From contig CAZUAI010000001.1 of the NCBI GenBank assembly GCA_964617875.1, forward strand, positions 119,266 through 183,265: DNA of 64,000 bases, read 5' to 3'. Shown here one piece after another: positions 1 through 7,254 of this stretch. Each line of letters starts with the position of its first letter. Within the stretch, counting starts at the first letter, position 1. The stretch comes from CAZMVY01 sp964617875. GTDB taxonomy: Bacteria; Planctomycetota; Phycisphaerae; UBA1845; PWPN01. The notes below the pieces were generated by a model. That model had not been told where the DNA came from and made no database searches. It was given only the letters and a program-made list of their open reading frames with translations. A program made the position numbers and the translations under genes.

Positions 1-372
1 GTGAAGATGCTTCTGATCGATTACCTCGAGAAGATCCGCGTGCTGGATCCGGCCGTGCTCGTGCTGGGTTGCACGCATTACCCGCTCATCCGGCAGGCCG
101 TGGCCGAGGTCATCGGCGAGCACGTCGCCCTGGTGGATTCGGCCGAAGCGACCGCACGGGACGCCGAGCATCTGCTGGCCGAGCGGGCGGCCTTGAGCGG
201 GCGCGCGGCCGGCGGTAGACTCCGCTGCTACGTGAGCGACAATCCACAGCGGTTCCGCGAGGTCGGCAGCCGCTTCCTCGGGGAGTCGATCAAGGATGTG
301 GCCTGGACGGCGCCGGAACAGTTCCTCGTGCACGAGCCGCGCGAAGCGTCGGCCCCCGCACACGTCGCCTGA
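1..372 (+). CDS. murI: Glutamate racemase, C-terminal part (cut by window edge)
   Basis: Last 123 codons of glutamate racemase, which interconverts L- and D-glutamate for peptidoglycan. The sequence LGCTHYPL near residue 23 carries the second catalytic cysteine of the Asp/Glu racemase family, and VDSAEATA follows at the usual distance. Full-length enzymes have about 260-270 residues, so roughly half is missing to the left; the GTG at base 1 is in frame but is probably an internal valine. The C-terminus extends about 40 residues beyond the catalytic core and ends in a loose Ala/Glu/Pro segment. Identity is secure from the motif; the true start lies outside the window. Confidence 0.9.
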   Translation: MKMLLIDYLEKIRVLDPAVLVLGCTHYPLIRQAVAEVIGEHVALVDSAEATARDAEHLLAERAALSGRAAGGRLRCYVSDNPQRFREVGSRFLGESIKDVAWTAPEQFLVHEPREASAPAHVA

Positions 373-430
373 GTCCATTGCCCCAGAGAACGGGTGCGGG
401 ATTCGCCAACGTGCCGTTGTCGTGGCGGTG

Positions 431-1273
431 GTGCCTCGGCGGGCGACGTGGCGGCCGCTCGCACGGCGTACAGAACAGTGGCACACGGACGCCGCACGGG
501 GGCGTTTTCCAACCCGATTCGCAGGACGCGGTACGCAGTGGCTTGTCGCCGCGTTCGCCGTTCTCGTCCTTGCCGGATGCGAGGGCGGCATCTCCGCCGA
601 GACCCGCGAGAAGTTCAAGCGCTTCACGCCGGCGCAGAACTACGACATCGCCCTGCACGACGAAAACGCCGACGCCCGCCGTCGGGCCATCGTCCGCATC
701 GTCAACAGCGGCCACGCGACCAGCGACGATGCGTTCCGCGTCCTGGATGTCGCGGCGAGGACCGACCCGAACGCGCAGGTCCGCTGCGCGGCGATCCGGG
801 CCCTGGCCACGTACAAGGATCCGCGCCCCGTCGATGGGATCCTGGCGGTCCTGAACGCCGGCAAGCACCCCGATCAGGTCGTCGCATCGACGACAGCCGT
901 GCGGTGGGACGCCGCCGAGGCCCTTGAGCGGTTCTGCGACCGCGGGCTGGTTCCGCCCGACCGCCTCGCGGACGCCGCCGACACCTTCGTTGGCCTGCTG
1001 CTGCATGACCCCAGCCGTGACGTGAAGATGACCGCCGCCCGCGGGCTTGGTTCGCTGGCCGACGCGCGGGTTCTCCGCCCGCTGATCGCCAGCCTTCGGT
1101 ACAAGGACTTCGGTGTTGCGTACGAAGCGAGGAACGCGCTCGTGCGTTTGACCGGTCAGCCCCATGAGTACGACGCCGACGCCTGGGAGGCATGGCTGAA
1201 GGCCGCGCCGGATCCGTTCAGCCGTACGGAGCCCGTGGCGTCGCAGCCGGCGACGGCCGGGGCGGCACCCTGA
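431..1273 (+). CDS. HEAT-repeat-type lipoprotein
   Basis: Predicted lipoprotein with an alpha-helical repeat body. A hydrophobic run WLVAAFAVLVLAGC ends in a lipobox (LAGC), so the mature protein should begin at that cysteine (about residue 50) and be lipid-anchored. The body has HEAT/PBS-lyase-like helices, e.g. DARRRAIVRIVNSG, NAQVRCAAIRALATYKD, RDVKMTAARGLGSLAD, each about 30-40 residues apart. Such repeats usually mediate protein contacts; no catalytic motif is seen. GTG at 431 is the last in-frame start before the signal; earlier GTGs at 422 and 428 and an ATG at 296 inside murI are possible. The long basic stretch before the signal makes the start uncertain. Partner and role unknown. 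Confidence 0.7.
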   Translation: MPRRATWRPLARRTEQWHTDAARGRFPTRFAGRGTQWLVAAFAVLVLAGCEGGISAETREKFKRFTPAQNYDIALHDENADARRRAIVRIVNSGHATSDDAFRVLDVAARTDPNAQVRCAAIRALATYKDPRPVDGILAVLNAGKHPDQVVASTTAVRWDAAEALERFCDRGLVPPDRLADAADTFVGLLLHDPSRDVKMTAARGLGSLADARVLRPLIASLRYKDFGVAYEARNALVRLTGQPHEYDADAWEAWLKAAPDPFSRTEPVASQPATAGAAP

Positions 1274-1382
1274 CCGAGTGTTGCGGAATACCGCGGCCCG
1301 ACAGACGAATACCCTCACAGGCGGTGCCACTGCGGCTCAAGAGCCCATCGGACCGCGCCTGTCGGAAAGGAGGTCGCCCGTG

Positions 1383-1613
1383 ATGCTGGGGATCGTCTGG
1401 AACCAGGACACGCTTGCGATAGTGATGCTCTTTGGCATTCCGATCGTCGCAATCCTGTGCGGGACGTGGCTCAAGATTGCCAAGACCACCTCGGACAACG
1501 AGCTGAAGCGCACGATGGTCGAGCGCGGGATGTCGGCGGACGAGATCGAGCGGGTGATGATGGCCTCGCCGGGGACCACCAGGGACCGACCAAACGCCGA
1601 AGGGCGAAACTGA
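1383..1613 (+). CDS. Small single-pass membrane protein (hypothetical)
   Basis: A 76-residue protein with one membrane helix (about residues 10-28, LAIVMLFGIPIVAILCGTWL) and a charged cytoplasmic tail containing DNELKRTMVERGMSADEIERVM. The layout resembles small PspB-like or SHOCT-like proteins in which a membrane anchor precedes a short helical tail, but I cannot assign a family. The start is well supported: AAAGGAGG at 1366-1373 precedes GTG 1380 and ATG 1383; ATG 1383 has the better spacing of nine bases. It lies 109 bases after the lipoprotein gene on the same strand and ends 12 bases before a convergent gene. Confidence 0.65.
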   Translation: MLGIVWNQDTLAIVMLFGIPIVAILCGTWLKIAKTTSDNELKRTMVERGMSADEIERVMMASPGTTRDRPNAEGRN

Positions 1614-1625
1614 ACGGCACGACGG

Positions 1626-2444
1626 TCATCGCAGCCTTGACGCTGCCTTCACGAGCGTTTCCACGCGTCGCGGGTCGGGACCGTTCCGCCAATCCCCCCC
1701 GTGCTTCAGGTATGAGCCCACGATGAACGCGTCGCTGCAGGGCCACAGCGCCGGCAGATTCTCCGGTGTCACGCCGCTGCCGATCAGCACCGGGATGCCC
1801 ACCGCTTCGGCCACCGTTTGCACGTCGGCGGGGGCGGTCGGCCGGCCGGTCGCGATGCCGGTCACGATGATTCCATCGGCCCCGAAGAACTCCGTCGTGC
1901 GGGCGGCCTCGGTCAAATCGACATCCGCCGTGATCGCGTGGCTCGAATGTTTCTTTTTCACGTCAGCCAGGACGGCGACGGGCTGCGCCCCGATCGCTTT
2001 TCGATAACGCAGGAGCGGCCCCGCATCGGCCTCGGGCATGAGTCCTTCGTCGGCGACGTGCGCATACGCGAAGTTTTCCGCTCGCACATACGTGCAACCG
2101 GATGCCAGGGCGACGGCCAGGGCCTCGCGGTTGGCCCCGGCCAGGACCTGTACGCCGACCGGCAGGCGCGACACCTCCCGCACGGCGATCGCGACGGCCG
2201 TCATCGCCGCCGTGATCTCCGGCCCGACGGCCTGACGCAGGTACGGGCGGTCGTGCATATTCTCGATCAGAATGGAATCGACCCCACCCCCGACGAGGAT
2301 GCGGGCCTCCTCTTCCGCACGGCGAATCAGGTTGGCAACGCCGTCATTCGCATGCGGCGTACCGGGCAGTGCGCCGACATGGATCATCCCGATCACGGCC
2401 TTGTGGCGACCGAACAACGAAGCGGTCTTTTCGGCAGCGTTCAT
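1626..2444 (-). CDS. BtpA/SgcQ family TIM-barrel protein
   Basis: A 272-residue protein of the BtpA/SgcQ family, predicted (beta/alpha)8 barrels. Visible signatures are VIGMIHVGALPGTP near the N-terminus, GGVDSILIENMHDRPY, PVGVQVLAGANREALAVA, and a C-terminal phosphate-binding-type segment GIPVLIGSGVTPENLP. BtpA was named for photosystem I stability in cyanobacteria, but members are widespread in non-photosynthetic bacteria, often beside sugar genes, and their reaction is not established. Start chosen at the Met of MNAAEKTASLF; an upstream in-frame start would add 12 residues that look non-homologous. No photosynthesis gene is nearby, so a metabolic barrel enzyme is more likely here. Confidence 0.85.
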   Translation of the reverse strand: MNAAEKTASLFGRHKAVIGMIHVGALPGTPHANDGVANLIRRAEEEARILVGGGVDSILIENMHDRPYLRQAVGPEITAAMTAVAIAVREVSRLPVGVQVLAGANREALAVALASGCTYVRAENFAYAHVADEGLMPEADAGPLLRYRKAIGAQPVAVLADVKKKHSSHAITADVDLTEAARTTEFFGADGIIVTGIATGRPTAPADVQTVAEAVGIPVLIGSGVTPENLPALWPCSDAFIVGSYLKHGGDWRNGPDPRRVETLVKAASRLR

Positions 2445-2526
2445 GGAAACAGTTATGCCGTCGCCGCGGCTTCGATGCAACCGTCCGATCCGCAGCGTGG
2501 CGAATCACGCGGCAGTTTCGGAACAA

Positions 2527-3330
2527 TCACTTGGCCACAAAGTGGAACTCGAACACCACCGCGCGGGCGATCGGTGCCGTCGCGGGTTGCGAGATGACCG
2601 GCTGGGTCGCGACGGGCTGCGCGAGCGTGATGGGGACCAGCAGCCGGAACTGGTCGCGTTTCTGCACGGGTTGTGGAAAGACGACGTATCCGCTGGTCAC
2701 CTGGTTCGGCAGAACGCCCTGGACCCGCAGCAACCGGGCGAGGAAGCTCGCACGCTCCTGTTGCCAAAGGTATGCGTCGCGGGCCCCATCGTAATAGTAG
2801 TAATCGTGGAAGACATAGGTGCGGTAGCAGTTGTAGTAGCAGCCCGGCGGGCCGCGATAGTAGCGCACGTGAGCGAGTTCCGGCGGCGTGATCTCCACGT
2901 ATCGCCGGTTTCCCTGCCTGCGGTCCGCGCAGGACGCGAGCGGAACCAGGGCGTTGCCCGCGTCGGCGGACTGATACGCCCGGACGAGGTCATCGGGCGG
3001 AACGGGGACGCGGTCGAGCCACTCCACTCCCGTGCCGAGGCCCAGCCGCATGCAGGCCGGATCGATCGTCGCGTTGAGCATGGAGTTGTTTTGCAGCTCG
3101 ACGCCGAACGCCGTGAACTCGCGCCTCGCCGAGATCGGCGGCTCGCCAACCGCCACGACGGACAACCCCAGGCCGTCCTTGTATTCGAACAGCCCCCGGT
3201 TGTCCGCGACGACGGTCTGCGACGGCTCCGGGACCGCACGCAGCCGAGGCGAGCAACCCGCCGCAACGAGCGTACCGATCAACCCCGCCGCCGCACGCCA
3301 ATGGAAGCGTATGTATCGCACGCCGGGCAT
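2527..3330 (-). CDS. Predicted lipoprotein, Tyr-rich (hypothetical)
   Basis: A 267-residue predicted lipoprotein: a basic N-region, then GLIGTLVAAGC, a good lipobox with the cysteine near residue 26. The mature part begins with SPRLRAVPEPSQ and has a beta-rich middle (GLGLSVVAVGEPPISARREF) and a striking aromatic stretch, YYRGPPGCYYNCYRTYVF then HDYYYYDGA, around residues 155-180. A late segment GYVVFPQPVQKRDQFRLLVPI resembles the edge of a beta-sandwich. The Tyr/Cys stretch could be a low-complexity surface loop. I do not recognise a family. It lies between the BtpA-type gene and the sialate esterase on the same strand, with gaps of 82 and 75 bases, so co-transcription is possible. Confidence 0.65.
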   Translation of the reverse strand: MPGVRYIRFHWRAAAGLIGTLVAAGCSPRLRAVPEPSQTVVADNRGLFEYKDGLGLSVVAVGEPPISARREFTAFGVELQNNSMLNATIDPACMRLGLGTGVEWLDRVPVPPDDLVRAYQSADAGNALVPLASCADRRQGNRRYVEITPPELAHVRYYRGPPGCYYNCYRTYVFHDYYYYDGARDAYLWQQERASFLARLLRVQGVLPNQVTSGYVVFPQPVQKRDQFRLLVPITLAQPVATQPVISQPATAPIARAVVFEFHFVAK

Positions 3331-3405
3331 TATACCGCGCCCGTGCGCGGCGGCACCCGATGCGATCGCACGGGATCGCTCTTGCCGTCCGCGCGCCGTT
3401 GCGGC

Positions 3406-4974
3406 TCACCACGAATCCGTGCGGAACGGCGAGGCAGGCAGGCCCGCCTTGTTGATCAGGTTGGGCTCGGCTTCTTCGTGCCAGCCGAAGCGGACGGCGA
3501 CCGGCCTGGCCACCGTGTCGCTCGAGACGAGCAGGCTGTCGCCGTCGATCTCGGCCTTGGCATCCACGAACTTGCGGTCTTCGCCCGCGACCTGGAACCA
3601 CGTCAGCGGCTTGCCGTCGCGCGAGGCGAGTCCGCCGTCGGCGTGGTCGAAGCGGACCCGGATGGCCTTCCCCTCAACGGCCATCGACTTGTACAACGGA
3701 CCGGAGATGACGAGGTCCTTCTGCCCGTAGGTCCGCGCCAGGGCCCAGAGGGCGAGCCGGCGCCCGACCTCCTGCTTGTTCGTCGGGTGGATATCGCGCA
3801 CGTTGCCGATATCGGTCGTGACGGCCATGCCGGTGTTCGGAACGGCCAGCGTGGCGAACTGTGCCTCCCAGATCCGCGGCAGGCGATCCACCTTGCTCCC
3901 GGCCGGGTACTTGGCATGGTACTGCCACGGGGCCAGCTGCACGTAGTAGAAGGGGAAGTCCCCGAGTCCCCACGCCGCGCGCCAGCCGCCGATCAGGGCC
4001 TTCATCTTCTCATGGTAGATTATCCCGTCGTTGCTGAGGACGTTCGCCTCGCCCTGGTACCAGATCGCCCCGCGGATCGCCAGCGGCGTGAACGGGCTTA
4101 CCATCGCGTTGTACATCGCCGACGGGGCCCGCCGTCCGTCGGAAGTCAGAAGCGGGTGCGCCGGCCAGGCGGGCATCGACGTCACCGGCTTGCCCTCGGC
4201 CAGCGCCTTCCGCGACCCGGCCGTCCAGGCATCCACGCCGTCGAGGTACTGGCGCATCACCTCGGCGTACTGGCGCCGGGCCTTCTCGATCTGCTCTTTG
4301 TACTCGGCGAGCTTCGGATTGGCGGCGAATCCGCCGAGCGGCGTCCACGGTTCGATGCTCGTGCCGCCCCACGAGGTATTGATCAGCCCTACCGGCACGT
4401 CGAGCTTGCGGTGCAGCTCGCGCCCGAAGAAGTACGCCACCGCCGAGAACGTGCCCACGGTCTGCGGCGAGCAGGGCTCCCACTTCACGTCGGCGTCGTC
4501 CGCCGGCTCGCCCGCCAGCTTCTGCGACATCGCCAGCAGCCGGATCTCCGGAAACTTCGCCGCCGCGATTTCCTCCTGCGCGTTGTCGGCGCGGCTCACC
4601 GGCCACGCCATGTTCGACTGGCCCGAGCAGACCCACACCTCGCCGACGAGGACGTTCTTGACACGGATCTCGTTCTGTCCGGCGACGACCAGCTCGTGCG
4701 GCCCGCCGGCCGGCATGGCCGGCAGCTTCACGCTCCACCGACCGTTTTCGTCGGCCTTTGCCCGAGCCTGCCCGTCCTTCAGAGTGATGCTCACCTCTTC
4801 GCCCGGCGCCGCCCAGCCCCAGATATGCACCGGCACGTCGCGCTGGACGACCATGTTGGCGCTGATTACATGGGGCAAACGGACGTCGCCCATTGCCGGC
4901 ACGGCGACGGGCAGCGATACGGCCAGCCAGAGAAGAAAACGGGCAGGCATAGACAAACGGCGAACGGAAGACAT
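3406..4974 (-). CDS. Sialate O-acetylesterase (SASA/DUF303 family), secreted
   Basis: A 522-residue secreted esterase expected to remove acetyl groups from O-acetylated sialic acid or plant/algal glycans. An N-terminal signal peptide (MPARFLLWLAVSLPVAVPAM, after a short basic lead) is followed by a beta-sandwich lead-in (VVQRDVPVHIWGWAAPGEEV) and the catalytic domain: VWVCSGQSNMAW holds the nucleophile serine (GQSNM block), and AIWYQGEANV and FYYVQLAPW are later conserved blocks. The length fits SASA proteins of the Planctomycetota/Bacteroidota type. Start ATG 4974 is preceded by AAAGGAG seven bases upstream. It fits the glycan-degrading character of the neighbourhood. Confidence 0.88.
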   Translation of the reverse strand: MSSVRRLSMPARFLLWLAVSLPVAVPAMGDVRLPHVISANMVVQRDVPVHIWGWAAPGEEVSITLKDGQARAKADENGRWSVKLPAMPAGGPHELVVAGQNEIRVKNVLVGEVWVCSGQSNMAWPVSRADNAQEEIAAAKFPEIRLLAMSQKLAGEPADDADVKWEPCSPQTVGTFSAVAYFFGRELHRKLDVPVGLINTSWGGTSIEPWTPLGGFAANPKLAEYKEQIEKARRQYAEVMRQYLDGVDAWTAGSRKALAEGKPVTSMPAWPAHPLLTSDGRRAPSAMYNAMVSPFTPLAIRGAIWYQGEANVLSNDGIIYHEKMKALIGGWRAAWGLGDFPFYYVQLAPWQYHAKYPAGSKVDRLPRIWEAQFATLAVPNTGMAVTTDIGNVRDIHPTNKQEVGRRLALWALARTYGQKDLVISGPLYKSMAVEGKAIRVRFDHADGGLASRDGKPLTWFQVAGEDRKFVDAKAEIDGDSLLVSSDTVARPVAVRFGWHEEAEPNLINKAGLPASPFRTDSW

Positions 4975-5360
4975 AGGGACTCCTTTCTTGGACGCCTCAG
5001 GTCAACACGGCCATGAGCGTCCGTTCGAGCCAACTGCGGCGGCCCGGCGCTCCCGAGACGCCACCCCCCCATTCGAGCAGAGACATCGACAATTTGTCAA
5101 CCACCTCAAACGCTGGTCGTGGATCAGCGACGCACGTCGGAAACGGATTATCGTCTTTTACTTATGGGTCGGGCTTAAGCGCAAAGCATAGTTACGGGGC
5201 GGGCTTCGACGGTCGATAGTGGGGATGGCTTGCGCGGCGAGCCGGACGAATCCCCGCGCCTGTAGCAGGGATCCGCATGAATGCATTGTTTGCAGTGGGT
5301 TCGCAATCGGGGCGGGCCCTGCCGCGGGGGTGATCCTTGGTCGCGCGCAGGAGGTACGGC
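4975..5360. other. Divergent intergenic region
   Basis: 386 bases between the sialate esterase (-) and the CHASE4 kinase (+). It holds the two Shine-Dalgarno sites, a candidate esterase promoter at 5071-5100, and an AT-richer patch around 5140-5195. No RNA gene or convincing small gene is visible; short open frames here lack ribosome-binding sites. Confidence 0.5.
5071..5100 (-). promoter_or_regulatory. Candidate promoter for the sialate esterase gene
   Basis: On the minus strand TTGACA (5100-5095) is followed after 18 bases by TCGAAT (5076-5071). The -35 is perfect and the -10 matches four of six. The transcript would have about a 90-base leader before ATG 4974. Candidate only. Confidence 0.35.
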
Positions 5361-7229
5361 ATGTCGTTGCGGGCGAAGATCCTGGCCATCGTGGCCGTCG
5401 TGGTCGTCGCGTACGGGATCGTGGATCTGGCGGTTCAGCACAGGGTCATCTATCCGAGTTTCGTGGCTCTGGAGCGGGACGAGGCCGAGAAGGACCTTCG
5501 AAGATGCATCGAGGCCATCGACCGCGAGATCCAGCAACTGGGCGCGACGGCCGGCGATTATGGTGCCTGGAACGACACGTACCAGTTCGCCGTCGATCGG
5601 AACAAACGCTATGTCGAATCCAACCTGAGCCCGAGCAGTTTCAAGAACCTCGGCGTCAACCTCATGGCCATCTGCAACGTTCGGGGAGAGGTACTGACGT
5701 CGCAGGTCCTCGACCTGACCACGCAGGAGCCGATGGAGGTGCCGGAACTTCCGAAGGACCGCTACGCGCCGGGCCACATACTCGTTCATCACGAGGGCCC
5801 GCAAAGCGCGGCGAGCGGCATTCTCATCACCGGGAACGGGCCGCTCCTGGTGGCATCGCGCCCCATCCTCACCGACAACCGCGAAGGGCCGGTTCGCGGC
5901 GCGGTCATCGTCGGCAAGTTCCTCGATGAGAAGCTCGTGCAGAAGCTTCGGGATCAGACGAAGGTGCAGTTTGAGGTCTTGCCCGCCCTGTCGATCACGG
6001 AGGCCCCCGCCGGGGAAACGCAACCGTCCGCGCAACCGGTCGCCGTGCGGGTCGATGAGCGCGACCGGAACACGCTGACGGCTTCCGCGACGTTGTGCGA
6101 CATCGGCGGCAGGCCGGTTCTTCCGATCCGGGCGGCGATCCCGCGGGACATCACCGCCCGGGGCCGCACGGCGATGCAGTTTGCGAATTACTCCATTGTC
6201 ATCATCGGCCTCGCCGTGCTCGTGGTGCTGCTGGCCCTGCTGCAGTGGGCGGTGCTGGATCCTGTCTCCCGGCTGACTCGCCATGCGGTGCGGATCGGGA
6301 GTTCGGGCGACCTCACCGCCCGCCTGGCCATGAAGACCGGCGACGAGATCGGTACGCTGGCCACGGAGTTTGACCGGATGGTCGAGCACCTGGCCCAGGC
6401 CCGCAAGGAACTCCTGAAGCAGTCGTACCGTTCGGGGCTGGCCGAGATGGCCTCGGGAACCCTCCACAACGTCCGGAACGCCCTGACGCCGGTGCTGGTG
6501 GAGATCGACCTTCTCCGCAAGGAACTCTCGAGCGTCCCGGTGGACCAGATCGAGACGGCGAAGAGGCAACTGAGCGACGTGTCCGTGCCGGACTCGCGGA
6601 AGCAGGACCTGGCGAAGTTCCTCGACCTGGCGAACGGGCGCCTTGTGGCCGTCACACGAGAGACGCACACAAAACTGGATCACGTCGTCGGGCGGGCGAA
6701 ACAGATCGAGCAGTTCCTCTCCGATCAGGAGGGAGCGGCACGAACCGACCGCCCGATGGAGTGTGTTGCGGTGGACGCCCTCGTGCGCGACGCGGAGAGC
6801 CTGCTGCCCGCGGAGCTTCGGGAGCGGCTTTCCATTGAGATGGGCCCGGGCGTGGCCGGACTGGGTTCGATGAGGACGCACCGGATCTGCATGCTCCAGG
6901 TATTCGGAAACCTCCTGACGAATGCCGCGGAGGCGATCGGCGAGGCCGGCAAGACAAGCGGGACCGTGCGGATCGATGCGAGCACGGAGGACGGCGACGG
7001 CGGGCCGGCGATCCATCTGCGATTCCGTGACGACGGGGTGGGAATCCCCGCGGAGAACCTGGCCCGCATCTTTGAGCGGGGCTTTACGACGAAGGCGAAG
7101 ACCTCGCGCGGCCTTGGGCTTCACTGGTGCGCGAACAGCGTGGCCGCGATGGGCGGGCGCATGTATGCCGAGAGCGACGGGCCTGGGCAGGGAGCATGCC
7201 TGCACGTGGTGGTGCCGAATCGCTCATGA
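5361..7229 (+). CDS. CHASE4-domain membrane sensor histidine kinase
   Basis: A 622-residue sensor kinase. Order: membrane helix (about 5-25, ILAIVAVVVVAYGIVDLAV), an extracytoplasmic CHASE4-like domain (about 45-270, with DYGAWNDTYQFAVDRN, the W-N-D pattern of that family), a second helix (about 275-298), HAMP (about 300-350), a phosphoacceptor helix with LHNVRNALTPV (His369), and a HATPase_c domain with NLLTNAAEAI (N-box), DDGVGIPAENL (G1), GFTTKAKTSRGLGLHW (G2). The H-box lacks the usual HELRTP form. The start is fixed by AGGAGGT seven bases before ATG 5361. Its stop is 25 bases before the hybrid kinase, so the two are probably co-transcribed and may signal to each other. Confidence 0.88.
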   Translation: MSLRAKILAIVAVVVVAYGIVDLAVQHRVIYPSFVALERDEAEKDLRRCIEAIDREIQQLGATAGDYGAWNDTYQFAVDRNKRYVESNLSPSSFKNLGVNLMAICNVRGEVLTSQVLDLTTQEPMEVPELPKDRYAPGHILVHHEGPQSAASGILITGNGPLLVASRPILTDNREGPVRGAVIVGKFLDEKLVQKLRDQTKVQFEVLPALSITEAPAGETQPSAQPVAVRVDERDRNTLTASATLCDIGGRPVLPIRAAIPRDITARGRTAMQFANYSIVIIGLAVLVVLLALLQWAVLDPVSRLTRHAVRIGSSGDLTARLAMKTGDEIGTLATEFDRMVEHLAQARKELLKQSYRSGLAEMASGTLHNVRNALTPVLVEIDLLRKELSSVPVDQIETAKRQLSDVSVPDSRKQDLAKFLDLANGRLVAVTRETHTKLDHVVGRAKQIEQFLSDQEGAARTDRPMECVAVDALVRDAESLLPAELRERLSIEMGPGVAGLGSMRTHRICMLQVFGNLLTNAAEAIGEAGKTSGTVRIDASTEDGDGGPAIHLRFRDDGVGIPAENLARIFERGFTTKAKTSRGLGLHWCANSVAAMGGRMYAESDGPGQGACLHVVVPNRS

Positions 7230-7254
7230 GCCGGAGGCGCAAGACGAGATACGA

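Noticed and set aside
1626..2444. Photosystem I assembly role suggested by the BtpA name
   Set aside because: No photosynthesis gene is present and the family is broad; kept as family name only.
5181..5195. CATAGT as a -10 for the CHASE4 kinase gene
   Set aside because: The hexamer 17 bases upstream has almost no -35 similarity.
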